Shown piece after piece: positions 7,307-16,381 of a stretch of DNA of 43,005 nt. How positions within the stretch are numbered: position 1 is the first letter of the stretch; every line of letters starts with the position of its first letter. This DNA is from an uncultured Gammaproteobacteria bacterium (GTDB lineage Bacteria; Pseudomonadota; Gammaproteobacteria; Pseudomonadales; UBA5518), in NCBI GenBank assembly GCA_903928015.1, contig CAIYPF010000028.1, forward strand, positions 1 through 43,005. The letters run 5' to 3'. Below the pieces are notes generated by a model, which saw nothing but the letters and a program-made list of their open reading frames with translations, was not told the DNA's origin and ran no database searches. Made by a program: the position numbers and the translations under genes.

Positions 7307-9907
7307 ATGTCATGGACGAATACCTCCTCTTTTGCAGGGAAATTGCAGAGTTTTGCTACCAGCCCCGCACTCAGTACCGAGTGCGGGCGTCATATCACAT
7401 ATGCCGAGCTCTGCGCTCTGGCGGACGCATTCGCTGCGGGGACCAAGGGCGAGCATTCTTTGCTCCTGATCGAGATGTCACCCACGCCGGAGGCTGTAGC
7501 CGCTTATGTCGGAGCGCTGCGCGCCCGAATTCCGGTGATTCTTGCCTCGCCGGGGACTTGTGAGGCCTCGCCCGGGCTCCTCGAGACCTTTTCGCCTGAT
7601 TATGTTTACCGCGAGATTTCCGGCAGCTGGATTCTCGAGAACCTGCAGGGCGATGCCCGCCGGCTCCCGCCTCACCCGGATCTTGCAGTGCTGCTCTCGA
7701 CCTCGGGATCCACCGGCAGCCCCAAGCTGGTAAAACTGTCGATCGGCAATGTGAGCGCCAACGCCGCGTCCATCGCCGAGTACCTCGGAATAGACAATCG
7801 GCGCGTGGCGATCACCAACCTGCCGCTGCACTACTCCTATGGGCTATCTGTTCTCAACAGTTTCCTTGCAAGCGGTGCGCGCGTCGTCCTCACCGATCTC
7901 TCCGTGGTTGATCCGTGTTTCCGTGCGCTGGCAGTGCGCGAGGGCGTCACGGATCTTGCGGGCGTGCCATACACCTACGAGTTACTCGAGCGCAGCGGCT
8001 TCCGGGACAACGTGCCGCCAACACTGCGTGTGATGACGCAGGCGGGCGGGCGCCTGCCGTCCGATCTCGTCTCCACTTATGCCTCATTCGCTCGCGACAA
8101 TGACCTGCGTTTTTACGTGATGTACGGGCAGACCGAAGCAACGGCCCGCATGGCCTACCTTCCGCTCGAGCACGTCGAGGCCAATCCCGGATGCATCGGG
8201 ATCGCGATTCCCGGTGGGGAATTCAGCATTCTCGGTCCCGACGGCGTCAGTCCCGTGCCTGAGCCCGGGGTGGCAGGCGAGCTCGTATATCGCGGCCCGA
8301 ACGTCATGATGGGCTATGCCTTCACCCGCGATGATCTTGCTGCGGGACCCTCCCTCGAGGAGTTGCGCACGGGGGATATCGCGCTGCGCGAGCCCAACGG
8401 TTTGTTCCGCATCGTGGGGAGAGCGAGCCGCTTCAGCAAGATCGCAGGGCTGCGCATCGGCTTCGATGACGTCGAACGGATTGTCCGCGAAGCTCGTGCA
8501 GCCGGCTTTGTGACCGGGACGGACGATTGCATCGCCATCGCACTCACACGGGGCGATCCCACTACGGTCGCGCGCCATGTGTCCGAGCGCTGCGGCTTGC
8601 CGCAGCGCCTGATCGCGATACTGCCCATGGCGACCCCGCCGACGCTGGTATCAGGCAAGATCGATTATGAGGCGATAAAACGCGATGGCGTGGCTCTGCT
8701 CGCCCAGCGTCGTTCAGTCGCGGCAGAGGCTGGTGCCGGGCGCAGCGTGGCGGCGATATTCTGCGATGCGCTTTCCCTCGACGATGTCGACGAAACGCGC
8801 ACGTTCGTGGAACTGGGCGGTGACTCGCTGACGTTCGCCGTGGTCTCTCTCGCCCTCGAGAGAGCCATTGGATCGGTGCCGGAGGGTTGGCAGGGCACTC
8901 CGATTGCCACGCTCCAGGCCCTGCTGGATGAGGGTGCCGGGAAAGCCGGTGCTTCGCCGAGCGTCCAGCTCGGCAGCGATGTGATCCTGCGGCTGATCGC
9001 CATATCAATGGTGTTTCTGGGCCACGGCGCACCCCGGGATGTGGTGGGCTGGTTGAAGGGAGGCTCCGTCGTGCTCTTCATGCTCGCCGGTTTGAGTTTT
9101 GCCACCTACCAGGTGCCGCAACTCCTGGCCGGAGGTGCGAGGGTCGTCATGAGAGGAGCCCTGATCCGTCTTGTTCTTCCCTACTTCGTGCTGATGACGG
9201 TCGTATTGCTGGGATCGCAAGCGGAGAAATCGCCGGCGTGGTACCTGCTCGGCACCGTTTTCACGCTGACACCTGATGAACGCGGCGTGCTGTTCCCGTT
9301 CTGGTTTATCGAGACATTGGTGCACGCGATGCTTTTCTCGTGCCTGTTGACGGCATTGCCCCCCGTGCGGGCAGCACTGCGGACACGTCCGTTTGAGCTC
9401 TCTGTCCTCTTGATGCTCGTGGCTGGAGCCCTGTGTTTCTGGGGTGCGAGTGAGTGGCCCAACGGACGGGGTCTCAACCGCACACTGGACGGATGGCTCT
9501 ACGCCTTCTTCCTCGGTTGGGCCATGCACTACGCCGACACCCCGGCTCGCCGCGCCATCGCGGGCCTGCTGGCAGTGTGCATAGCCGTCGTACAATTCGG
9601 CCCCGAGAGTTCGCGGCCGTGGTGGTTTCTCGGCGCGATCAGCGTGTTGGTTACGATGCCTTCAGTGCGACTCCCGCGCAGTGTGGCCGAGGTTATGGTG
9701 TCGATCGCGGGTGCCACCTACTTCATGTACCTGGCGCATCCGGTCGTGATGCACTTCGTGCTGTATGAGTTCGGTTCACTGTTCCATAGGCGTACGGAAA
9801 TCGCCCTTGTGTACCTCGGGTCGGTAATCGCGGGCCTTGTCTATGCGCGCGCATGGCGGGAGTTCATGCTGCTTTCCCGTCGTGGGATTGCCCTGATAAA
9901 ACGCTGA
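7307..9907 (+). CDS. Adenylation-carrier-acyltransferase 3 fusion (NRPS-like membrane acyl-transfer enzyme)
   Basis: Three domains lie in one 866-residue chain. An ANL adenylation domain (about 1-465) has STSGSTGSPK (131-140), YGQTEA (273-278), RTGD (354-357), the GRASRFSKIAGLRIG hinge and Lys451 in SGKID. A peptidyl/acyl-carrier domain (about 475-545) has the phosphopantetheine serine in LGGDS (Ser507). A membrane acyltransferase-3 domain (about 555-866) has the family's Arg-X10-His (Arg562, His573) and about nine hydrophobic segments, including YLAHPVVMH. There is no condensation or thioesterase domain. By analogy with DltA/DltC/DltB it probably activates an amino or other acid, loads it on the carrier and passes it across the inner membrane. 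The ATG at 7307 is preferred over 7241 because AAGGGAAG lies 8 nt ahead. Confidence 0.88.
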   Translation: MSWTNTSSFAGKLQSFATSPALSTECGRHITYAELCALADAFAAGTKGEHSLLLIEMSPTPEAVAAYVGALRARIPVILASPGTCEASPGLLETFSPDYVYREISGSWILENLQGDARRLPPHPDLAVLLSTSGSTGSPKLVKLSIGNVSANAASIAEYLGIDNRRVAITNLPLHYSYGLSVLNSFLASGARVVLTDLSVVDPCFRALAVREGVTDLAGVPYTYELLERSGFRDNVPPTLRVMTQAGGRLPSDLVSTYASFARDNDLRFYVMYGQTEATARMAYLPLEHVEANPGCIGIAIPGGEFSILGPDGVSPVPEPGVAGELVYRGPNVMMGYAFTRDDLAAGPSLEELRTGDIALREPNGLFRIVGRASRFSKIAGLRIGFDDVERIVREARAAGFVTGTDDCIAIALTRGDPTTVARHVSERCGLPQRLIAILPMATPPTLVSGKIDYEAIKRDGVALLAQRRSVAAEAGAGRSVAAIFCDALSLDDVDETRTFVELGGDSLTFAVVSLALERAIGSVPEGWQGTPIATLQALLDEGAGKAGASPSVQLGSDVILRLIAISMVFLGHGAPRDVVGWLKGGSVVLFMLAGLSFATYQVPQLLAGGARVVMRGALIRLVLPYFVLMTVVLLGSQAEKSPAWYLLGTVFTLTPDERGVLFPFWFIETLVHAMLFSCLLTALPPVRAALRTRPFELSVLLMLVAGALCFWGASEWPNGRGLNRTLDGWLYAFFLGWAMHYADTPARRAIAGLLAVCIAVVQFGPESSRPWWFLGAISVLVTMPSVRLPRSVAEVMVSIAGATYFMYLAHPVVMHFVLYEFGSLFHRRTEIALVYLGSVIAGLVYARAWREFMLLSRRGIALIKR

Positions 9908-9982
9908 CCGATCCTGTTGCTGGTGGCGCCCCCACGCACTGCTGCCACATCAAGGACATTCCGGGCCGTCCTCAACAACGTG

Positions 9983-10009
9983 GCGGGCAGGGCTATGATT
10001 CCTGCCCGC
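9983..10009. promoter_or_regulatory. Dyad of 9-bp arms enclosing a -10-like TATGAT, before the esterase
   Basis: GCGGGCAGG (9983-9991) and CCTGCCCGC (10001-10009) are perfect inverted arms around a 9-nt loop that contains TATGAT (9994-9999). It ends 23 nt before the esterase ATG. It could be an operator overlapping a promoter or an mRNA hairpin. I see no convincing -35 hexamer. Confidence 0.35.
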
Positions 10010-10032
10010 GAACTCTCGAAGGAGGCTCCCGC

Positions 10033-11682
10033 ATGCGCGCCAATCGATGTGGCTCGTCCATCAGGTCGGCGGGAATTGCCTGGATTCTTTTGCAGGCGCT
10101 GAGCGCGCTTCCTGCCAATGCCAGCGAGCCCCCATCGCTCACCGTACAGACCGCAAGCGGCCCGGTCCGCGGTTTCAGCGCCAATGGCGTGCGCGAATTC
10201 CGCGCCATTCCCTATGCGGCGTCCACCGCAGGCGAAAAACGCTGGACCGCGCCCGTGCCACCCGCGCCATGGACCGCCCCGCGCGATGCCACGCAGTACC
10301 GCCACGGCTGCCCGCAGGTCGTGCGCTTCGACGCCACCGAGGCGAGCGAGAACGAAGACTGCCTGCACCTGAACATCGCCGTGCCCGAATCCGCGCCTGC
10401 CGGCACGCCGGTGCTGGTGTGGATCCATGGTGGAGCCTGGGTGGGTGGCTCGAACGACATCTACCCGATCGACTACCTCGCACGAGAGACCGGCCTCGTG
10501 GTGGTTGCCATCAACTACCGGCTCGGCGCCTTCGGCTTCATGCCTCATCCGTCTTTCGATCCGGACGCAAACGGTGCGCTGGGTCTCGAGGACCAGCGCC
10601 TGGCACTGCGCTGGGTGCAGCGGAACATCGCCGCTTTCGGTGGCTATCCGGGCACGGTGACGCTCGCTGGCGAATCCGCGGGTGCGGCCAGCGTCTGCCT
10701 GCAACTCGCCAACCCCGAACGCGCGGAGGGTCTGTTCCACCGCGGCATCATCCAGAGCGCGGGCTGCACAACGCCGCTGCGCACGGTAGAGGAGGGCGAG
10801 GCGGCAGGGCTGGAATTCGCGCGGGAACTGGGTTGCGCGAATACCGGTGAAGAGCTCGACTGCATGCGGAAGGCGCCGCTTGCACGGATTCTCGAGGTCC
10901 AGACAGCCCTCGCCGGGAGGCTGTCGCGGGCGTTCTCTCCCAGTGCGGGTTCCGCCGCACTTCCGCGTGATGGCGCAACGGCGCTGCGCACGGGAAAGGT
11001 TCTGCGGATGCCGCTGCTGAACGGCGGCACCCGAGACGAGATGCGCCTGTACGTCGGTTACGAGGCGATGGCGGGTGCGAAGGTGACGCCGCAGAACTAT
11101 CCCGATGCGCTCGCGGCGCGCTACGGCGAGCACGCCGCCGCTGTCGCGCAACGCTACCCGTCTGCGTCCTACTCCTCCGCGTCAACCGCGCTGGGCACGG
11201 CCATGTCGGATTTCCTGCCGTTCGCCGGCATCACCAACTGCCAGTTCCTTCACACCGCCCGGCTTGCCTCGCCGCTCATGCCTGTTTACGAGTACGAATT
11301 CGCTGATCGCGGGGCGCCGCCCGTGATGCCGGATCCCGGCTTCGAGCTGGGTGCCGTGCACTCGGCGGAGCTCGCGTATTTTTTCCCCGGCTTCACCAAC
11401 AAGCGGGTTTTCGACGGGCCGGCATTGGCGAGCGCCTCACGCAAGCTCGGCACGCAGATGTTGGCGTGGTGGAGTGCTTTTGCCCGCACCGGGGAGCCCG
11501 CCGTTGCAGGATTGCCGGCGTGGGAGCGCTTCCGGTCCGAAGACGCCGTGATGCGGCTGGACGCGCCCGCGCCGCAGATCTACGACGCGGGGCGGGAGCA
11601 TCAGTGCGGGTTCTGGCGTTCGATTTACCCGGGGATGCTGGGCGCACAAAGCGATAAGACGCGTGCGGCCGCACGGGGCTGA
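10033..11682 (+). CDS. Secreted type B carboxylesterase
   Basis: This 549-residue esterase of the carboxylesterase B/cholinesterase family has a signal peptide (about 1-30, with a hydrophobic core and cleavage near NASEP). EDCLHLNI is at 108-115. The oxyanion-hole segment is IHGGAWVGGS and the nucleophile is Ser215 in GESAGAAS. The probable His is in AVHSAELAYFF, and the acidic member is probably the Glu in the GGTRDEM region. The ATG at 10033 has a strong AAGGAGG about 8 nt upstream; the open frame before it has no such site and would bury the signal peptide. It probably hydrolyses esters in the periplasm or outside the cell; the substrate is unknown. Confidence 0.9.
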   Translation: MRANRCGSSIRSAGIAWILLQALSALPANASEPPSLTVQTASGPVRGFSANGVREFRAIPYAASTAGEKRWTAPVPPAPWTAPRDATQYRHGCPQVVRFDATEASENEDCLHLNIAVPESAPAGTPVLVWIHGGAWVGGSNDIYPIDYLARETGLVVVAINYRLGAFGFMPHPSFDPDANGALGLEDQRLALRWVQRNIAAFGGYPGTVTLAGESAGAASVCLQLANPERAEGLFHRGIIQSAGCTTPLRTVEEGEAAGLEFARELGCANTGEELDCMRKAPLARILEVQTALAGRLSRAFSPSAGSAALPRDGATALRTGKVLRMPLLNGGTRDEMRLYVGYEAMAGAKVTPQNYPDALAARYGEHAAAVAQRYPSASYSSASTALGTAMSDFLPFAGITNCQFLHTARLASPLMPVYEYEFADRGAPPVMPDPGFELGAVHSAELAYFFPGFTNKRVFDGPALASASRKLGTQMLAWWSAFARTGEPAVAGLPAWERFRSEDAVMRLDAPAPQIYDAGREHQCGFWRSIYPGMLGAQSDKTRAAARG

Positions 11683-11691
11683 CGATGCGCT

Positions 11692-11703
11692 GCGGGTTCC
11701 CGC
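11692..11703. terminator. Short GC hairpin between convergent genes
   Basis: GCGG-GTTC-CCGC forms a 4-bp stem with a 4-nt loop in the 25-nt gap between the convergent esterase and SDR stops. There is no T-run, so this is only a weak candidate for shared termination. Confidence 0.2.
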
Positions 11704-11707
11704 GGCC

Positions 11708-12568
11708 TCATTGCCCTTCGCGAATCCATTCCGAACTGCGTCGCCAGAGTTCCCCGGCCAGAGCCATGTCCTGCGCCACGGGGCTCGGTGCGATCGGCCG
11801 GCAGTCGCTGTAGTACAGGCCAGTCTGCCCCGCGGCCTCGGGGGATACCGCACAGTGGATCGTGGTCTTCGCGCCTTCCTCGGGTGAGACCAGGCGCAGG
11901 CGGTTCAGCATCCGCAGCGGCCACGACAGCGTGCGCCAGATTTCGGAGTCGACGACGCCCGGATGGAGCGAGTAGCTCGTGACACCGCTGCCGTGGAGCC
12001 GACGCCCGAGTTCCGCGCTGAAGAGCACGTTCGCGAGTTTCGAGACTCCGTATTCACGCACCCCGAGAGCGGTAGCTGTGGGTTTGCGGACGGCCTCCCA
12101 GTCGATTCCGCCGACGCGTTTGTGCGCGCGACTCGCTACCGTGACGATGCGCGCGGGGGCCGACTCGCGGAGGCGATCCAGCAGCCGCATGGTGAGCAGG
12201 AAATGGCCCATGTGGTTTATGCCGAAGCCGGACTCGAAGCCTGACTGCGTCAGGCCTCGCGAGCCTGCGAGCCCTGCGTTGTTCACCAGCAGGTGCAGGG
12301 GCAGGCCGCGTTCGAGGAAGGCCTCCGCGCAGGCATTCACCGATGCGAAGTCCGACAGCTCCAGCGGCAGCCACTCGACGTCTGAAGCCGGCATCTCCGC
12401 GCGTATGGCCTCGATAACCGGTTGTGTGCGTTCGCGTGAGCGGCAGGCGAGGAACAGACGGAAGCCGTGGCGGGCAAGTTCGAGCGCAGTAACCCGCCCG
12501 ATGCCCGCGTTCGCTCCGGTGATGAATGCGACGGGGGCTGCTGGAGACGAAGGCGTACGCTGTTGCAT
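11708..12568 (-). CDS. Short-chain dehydrogenase/reductase, retinol dehydrogenase-like
   Basis: This 286-residue SDR has the cofactor motif TGANAGIG, an Arg-rich segment after strand 2 (ACRSRERT, suggesting NADP(H)), LVNNAGL, VTVASRAH and the catalytic YGVSK. The overall pattern (INHMGHFLLT, SLHPGVV) matches the retinol-dehydrogenase/WWOX-like subgroup rather than FabG-type enzymes. The ATG at 12568 gives an N-terminus ten residues before the Rossmann strand; the upstream open frame overlaps the permease gene. Its stop faces the esterase. The substrate cannot be told from sequence. Confidence 0.85.
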   Translation of the reverse strand: MQQRTPSSPAAPVAFITGANAGIGRVTALELARHGFRLFLACRSRERTQPVIEAIRAEMPASDVEWLPLELSDFASVNACAEAFLERGLPLHLLVNNAGLAGSRGLTQSGFESGFGINHMGHFLLTMRLLDRLRESAPARIVTVASRAHKRVGGIDWEAVRKPTATALGVREYGVSKLANVLFSAELGRRLHGSGVTSYSLHPGVVDSEIWRTLSWPLRMLNRLRLVSPEEGAKTTIHCAVSPEAAGQTGLYYSDCRPIAPSPVAQDMALAGELWRRSSEWIREGQ

Positions 12569-12665
12569 GGTGCCGGGTTTCGATGGCGGACTCAGGATGG
12601 GTTTCCCGAGATCCTGCTGCACCCGTGTTACGGCTGTGAGGCGGCCAACGGCAGTGCCGCAGGCC

Positions 12666-14054
12666 TCAATCCACCGCCAGCACAGCGCTTCTCGGCCTGC
12701 TCGCCGCCACCACCGCATAAGCCCCCAGCGCCAGCGCCACCGACAGCGCGCTGGTCCAGAACTGCGATTGCAGTTCCGGCGTCAGCGCCATCGCGAGCAG
12801 CACGGCGGTCATGGCGAAGATCGTGAGGTAGCTGAGCCAGGGGAAGAGCCACATCTTGACCACGGGTTCGTGGCCCGCAGCCGCGGCGCGACGACGCAGG
12901 CGCACCTGAGAGACCGCCATCGAGAGGTAGATCACCACGATCAGCGCGCCGGATGCGTTGACGAGGAAGGCGAAGACGCCGTCCGGAGACCAGAGCTGTG
13001 CGCCCACGCCGACGAATCCCGCGATGCTTCCGAGGATCACCGAGCGCGAAGGCACGCGGCGCGTGTTCAGCTTCACCAGCCAGCGCGGCGCGTCGCCTTT
13101 CTCGGCCAGCACGAAGAGCACGCGCGAGCAGACGTAGTAGCAGGAGTTGAGGCAGGACAGCACGGCCGTGAGGATCACGAAACTCATGATGGTGCTGGCG
13201 AGCGGAATCTGCATCACATCGAGCGCGGCAGTGAAGGGGGACTGTCCGGGCACGATGTCGGTCCATGGCACCACCGCCACGATCATGCTGAGCGAGCCCA
13301 CGTAGAACAACATGATCCTGCCGATGATGGAGGAGGTCATGCGTGCCACCGCCTTGGCCGGTTCGGCGGACTCCGCTGCGGCGATGGTCACGACCTCGGT
13401 GCCCATCATCGAGAAGATCACCGTGGTCACGGCCGCCAGCACCGCGAGGCTTCCCTTGGGCGCGAAACCGCCGTGAGCAGTGAGGTTGGAGAGCCCGGGG
13501 CCTGCCTCGCCGTACAGCCCGAAGACATGCGCCGCCGCCACGAGGATGAACGCAATGATCGCGCTCACCTTGATCGAGGAGAACCAGAACTCGAACTCGC
13601 CGAAAGAGCGTGCCGACATCAGGTTCACGCCGGTCATGATCACCATGAGCGCGCAGCCCGTCTGCCAGGTGGGCAGCGTGAGCCCGAGTTCCTGCAGGAT
13701 GTTGGCGCCGGCGATGGCCTCGATGGGGATCACCACCGCCCAGAAGAACCAGTAAAGCCAGCCCACCGAGAAACCCGCCCAGTTGCCCAGTCCCACGCGC
13801 GCGAACTCGGTGAACGAGCGTACCTCCGGGTGGCTTACGGCCATTTCGCCGAGCATGCGCATCACCATCAGGAGCAGGGTGCCCGTGACCATGTAGCTGA
13901 TCACCACCGCGGGACCGGCTGCGTGGATGGCCGCGCTGCTGCTCACGAAGAGACCGGCGCCGATGATGCCGCCGATGGTGATCATGAACATGTGGCGTGG
14001 CTGCAGCGATCGGCTGAGCGTGTTGTCTTCGTGCTGCGCAGGTGTGATGGACAC
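12666..14054 (-). CDS. Amino acid permease, APC superfamily (AAT/GABA-permease-like)
   Basis: This 462-residue inner-membrane proton-coupled transporter has twelve predicted helices. Helix 1 carries the substrate-binding break MITIGGIIGAGLFV, and the segment MVMRMLGEMAVSHPEVRSF is typical of the AAT family (AnsP, GabP, ProY, CycA). The GTG at 14054 is chosen because GAGGA lies about 10 nt upstream and the length is normal for the family; the frame is open further but without a ribosome site. It diverges from a second transporter at 14197 across 142 bp. The transported amino acid is unknown. Confidence 0.86.
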   Translation of the reverse strand: MSITPAQHEDNTLSRSLQPRHMFMITIGGIIGAGLFVSSSAAIHAAGPAVVISYMVTGTLLLMVMRMLGEMAVSHPEVRSFTEFARVGLGNWAGFSVGWLYWFFWAVVIPIEAIAGANILQELGLTLPTWQTGCALMVIMTGVNLMSARSFGEFEFWFSSIKVSAIIAFILVAAAHVFGLYGEAGPGLSNLTAHGGFAPKGSLAVLAAVTTVIFSMMGTEVVTIAAAESAEPAKAVARMTSSIIGRIMLFYVGSLSMIVAVVPWTDIVPGQSPFTAALDVMQIPLASTIMSFVILTAVLSCLNSCYYVCSRVLFVLAEKGDAPRWLVKLNTRRVPSRSVILGSIAGFVGVGAQLWSPDGVFAFLVNASGALIVVIYLSMAVSQVRLRRRAAAAGHEPVVKMWLFPWLSYLTIFAMTAVLLAMALTPELQSQFWTSALSVALALGAYAVVAASRPRSAVLAVD

Positions 14055-14196
14055 GACGTGGCGATCCTCGGGGCTTTCTTGAGAGCGGCAGAAGGTAGCG
14101 TGAAATGCGCCCAAGGGATAGCGTAAAGTCCGTCGTCCCGCGCCGTTGCCAGCGCGGCTTCGGGTGAATCCACTACAAGAACCGGACGGTCCGAGT
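14055..14196. other. Divergent intergenic region between two amino acid transporters
   Basis: This 142-bp gap must hold the start signals of both transporters. A weak plus-strand pair is visible: TTGAGA at 14079-14084 and TGAAAT at 14101-14106, with a 16-nt spacer. I see no strong dyad, riboswitch-like structure or small ORF. Confidence 0.3.
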
Positions 14197-15612
14197 ATGA
14201 GCAGCGCAACGGGAGCACCGCATCTCAAACGCAGTCTCGGCGTGCGCGATGTCGCACTGTTCATGGTCACCGCAGGCTGTTCCCCTCAGTGGGCCGCCAC
14301 GGCTGCCTCGGCGGGACCGAGTTCGCTGGTGGTGTGGATTCTCGGCGGGCTGGGGATGTTCCTGCCGCTCTCCGTCTGTGTGGTGTTTCTCTCCTCGCGT
14401 CATCCTGACGAGGGCGGGCTCTACGTCTGGGCCAAACGTGCCTTCGGCCCCATGGCAGGGTTCATGACGGGCTGGACCTACTGGACATCGAACCTGCCCT
14501 ACCTCACGGGTCTGCTGTACTTCTCGGCCGGCAGCGCGCTCTACATCTTCGGCAGCCCGGACGCTGCCGCCAGTGCCTCGCCGCAGTACTTCATCCTGTT
14601 TTCCCTGGGCACGCTCGCCTTCGCGGTATGGCTGAACTTCCTCGGGCTCGACGTGGCGAAGTGGCTGAACAACGCCGGTGCGCACGCGCGCTGGATGCAG
14701 TGCCTGCTGCTGATGGTGCTCGGTGGCGTGGTCTGGTGGCAGTTCGGATCGGCGGTGCCGCTCACCGCGGATTCGATGCTCCCCGGCTTCCGTCTGCAGG
14801 ACTGGATCTTCTGGGGAACCATCGCTTTCGCGTGGACGGGGCCGGAGGCGGCCTCCTTCATGGGCGGCGAGATCCGCGACCCGCAGCGCACCGTGCCCCG
14901 TGCGCTGCTCGCGGCCGCGCCCGTGATCGCGGCGGTCTATCTGCTCAGCACGGCGAGCGTGATCGTGGCCGTTGCGCCCGAGCACCTGAACGCGCTCTAT
15001 GGCGTGATGGAGGCGATCCGCCTGTCGGCCGAGCGCCTGGGGCTCGCGTGGCTGATTCCGCTGGGAGCGTTGCTCGTCGTGCTCGATCGTGTCGCCGGCG
15101 TGGGGCTCTGGTTGGGCGCCTCGGCGCGCATCCCCTTTGCCGCGGGCATCGACCACTACCTCCCTCGCAGTTTCGCGCGTGTGCACCCCGTACACGGTTC
15201 GCCCACGGTGGCGCTGTGGGTGCAGGCGGCGGTGATCGTGGTCTTCGTATTCGTCGGGCAGGCCGGCACCTCTGTGCGCGGTGCCTACAACGTGCTTGTG
15301 AGCCTGATGGTGGCTGCCACGATGCTGCCTTTCCTGGCGCTGTTCGCGTCGGCCATAAAACTCTCTGGCGGTGATCCGGTGCCGGGCGAGGCGCGCATCC
15401 CCGGCGGCAGTCGGACCGTGGTGCTGATGGCACTGGTGGGCTTGGCGACCACGATTGCAGCCATCGTGCTCGCGCTTGTGCCCGCGCCGGGAGAGCAGCA
15501 TCCCCTGCTCGCCCTGCTGAAGGTCGCAGGCACCACGCTGGTGCTGCTGGGGATCGGTGTTGCGGTCTATCTGGCGGGAAGCCGCGCAGCGCGTCGTGTT
15601 GACGCCGCCTAG
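14197..15612 (+). CDS. Amino acid transporter, APC superfamily
   Basis: This 471-residue protein has about twelve hydrophobic helices. It begins with a short cytoplasmic stretch and LGVRDVALFMVTAGCSPQW, then HPDEGGLYVWAKRAFGP, a segment like that of glutamate:GABA-antiporter and APA-type transporters. GTIAFAWTGPEAASFMGGEI is the typical helix 6 region of this group. It differs clearly from the neighbouring permease, so the two are not a recent duplication. The ATG at 14197 is chosen for the usual short N-terminus. Its last 4 nt overlap the 3' end of the convergent SDR gene. The substrate is unknown. Confidence 0.82.
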   Translation: MSSATGAPHLKRSLGVRDVALFMVTAGCSPQWAATAASAGPSSLVVWILGGLGMFLPLSVCVVFLSSRHPDEGGLYVWAKRAFGPMAGFMTGWTYWTSNLPYLTGLLYFSAGSALYIFGSPDAAASASPQYFILFSLGTLAFAVWLNFLGLDVAKWLNNAGAHARWMQCLLLMVLGGVVWWQFGSAVPLTADSMLPGFRLQDWIFWGTIAFAWTGPEAASFMGGEIRDPQRTVPRALLAAAPVIAAVYLLSTASVIVAVAPEHLNALYGVMEAIRLSAERLGLAWLIPLGALLVVLDRVAGVGLWLGASARIPFAAGIDHYLPRSFARVHPVHGSPTVALWVQAAVIVVFVFVGQAGTSVRGAYNVLVSLMVAATMLPFLALFASAIKLSGGDPVPGEARIPGGSRTVVLMALVGLATTIAAIVLALVPAPGEQHPLLALLKVAGTTLVLLGIGVAVYLAGSRAARRVDAA

Positions 15613-16355
15613 GTCAGGCCGCCCAGTGCCACGGTGATGGCCTCGCCGTTCACGCCGCCAGCGCCATCGCTGCAGAGAAAGGCGATCACCTCTGCCACTT
15701 CCTTCGGCTCCAGAACGCGGTTCTGCGGGTAAAGCGCGGCGCGTTCGCGCCAGACATCGTCCGTGCTGATGCCGCGGCGTTCCGCCTCCGTGCGTGCCGA
15801 GCGTTCGGCCATTTCAGTCCGCACCCAGCCCGGCAGCACCGCGTTCGAGGTCACGCCGAAAGGACCTGCGTCCTGGGCTATGGCACGGGCGAGGCCGATC
15901 AGGCCGTGCTTCGATGCGGTGTAGGCGCTGCCGCGACGCTCCGCGATCTGCCCGGCGGTGGAACTCGTGAAGACCAGTCGTCCGTAGCCGCGTTCGCACA
16001 TGCCGCCCACCGTGAGGCGCGCGAGTTCGAAGGGGCCGTCCAGATTGATGCGCAGCGTCTCGCGCCAGACCGCGGGGTCCTGCTCCCACACGAGCTTCTC
16101 GTGCGCCGAACCGATGCCGTGGTTGCAGACCAGGATGTCTACGGGCCCGAGGCGCCGTTCTGTCTCTGCCACCGCGAGTGCACAGCCCTCCGGAGTGCCC
16201 AGATCTGCGGCCACCCACTCGAGGCCCAGCCTCGCCAGTTCGGTCTCGCTGCGCGCGGTAGCCATGACCTGCGCGCCGGCCTTGGCGAGCAGCAGCGCTG
16301 CCTCGCGGCCAATGCCGCGCCCTGCACCTGTCACCAGCGCAACCTGTCCGCGCAT
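15609..16355 (-). CDS. Short-chain dehydrogenase/reductase (FabG-like)
   Basis: This 248-residue classical SDR begins MRGQVALVTGAGRGIG. It has CNHGIG in place of the usual NNAG, Ser in LVFTSSTAG, and the catalytic YTASK followed by HGLIGLARAIA. The C-terminal segment VNGEAITVALGG closes the fold. A GGGAA sits 6 nt before the ATG at 16355 and directly abuts another ATG at 16361, so 16355 is the better start. CNHG for NNAG is unusual but leaves the Asn-containing loop intact. A 25-codon membrane micro-ORF lies 26 nt upstream on the same strand. The substrate is unknown. Confidence 0.83.
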   Translation of the reverse strand: MRGQVALVTGAGRGIGREAALLLAKAGAQVMATARSETELARLGLEWVAADLGTPEGCALAVAETERRLGPVDILVCNHGIGSAHEKLVWEQDPAVWRETLRINLDGPFELARLTVGGMCERGYGRLVFTSSTAGQIAERRGSAYTASKHGLIGLARAIAQDAGPFGVTSNAVLPGWVRTEMAERSARTEAERRGISTDDVWRERAALYPQNRVLEPKEVAEVIAFLCSDGAGGVNGEAITVALGGLT

Positions 16356-16381
16356 TTGCATTTCCCGTATTCGAGGTGTGT

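Noticed and set aside
9841-11151. Minus-strand frame under the esterase
   Set aside because: The esterase has a signal peptide, catalytic serine and strong ribosome site; the antisense frame has no recognisable domain.
14173-15501. Long minus-strand frame under the APC transporter
   Set aside because: It is His/Arg/Glu-rich as expected for antisense of a GC-rich membrane protein gene; the plus-strand transporter is clear.
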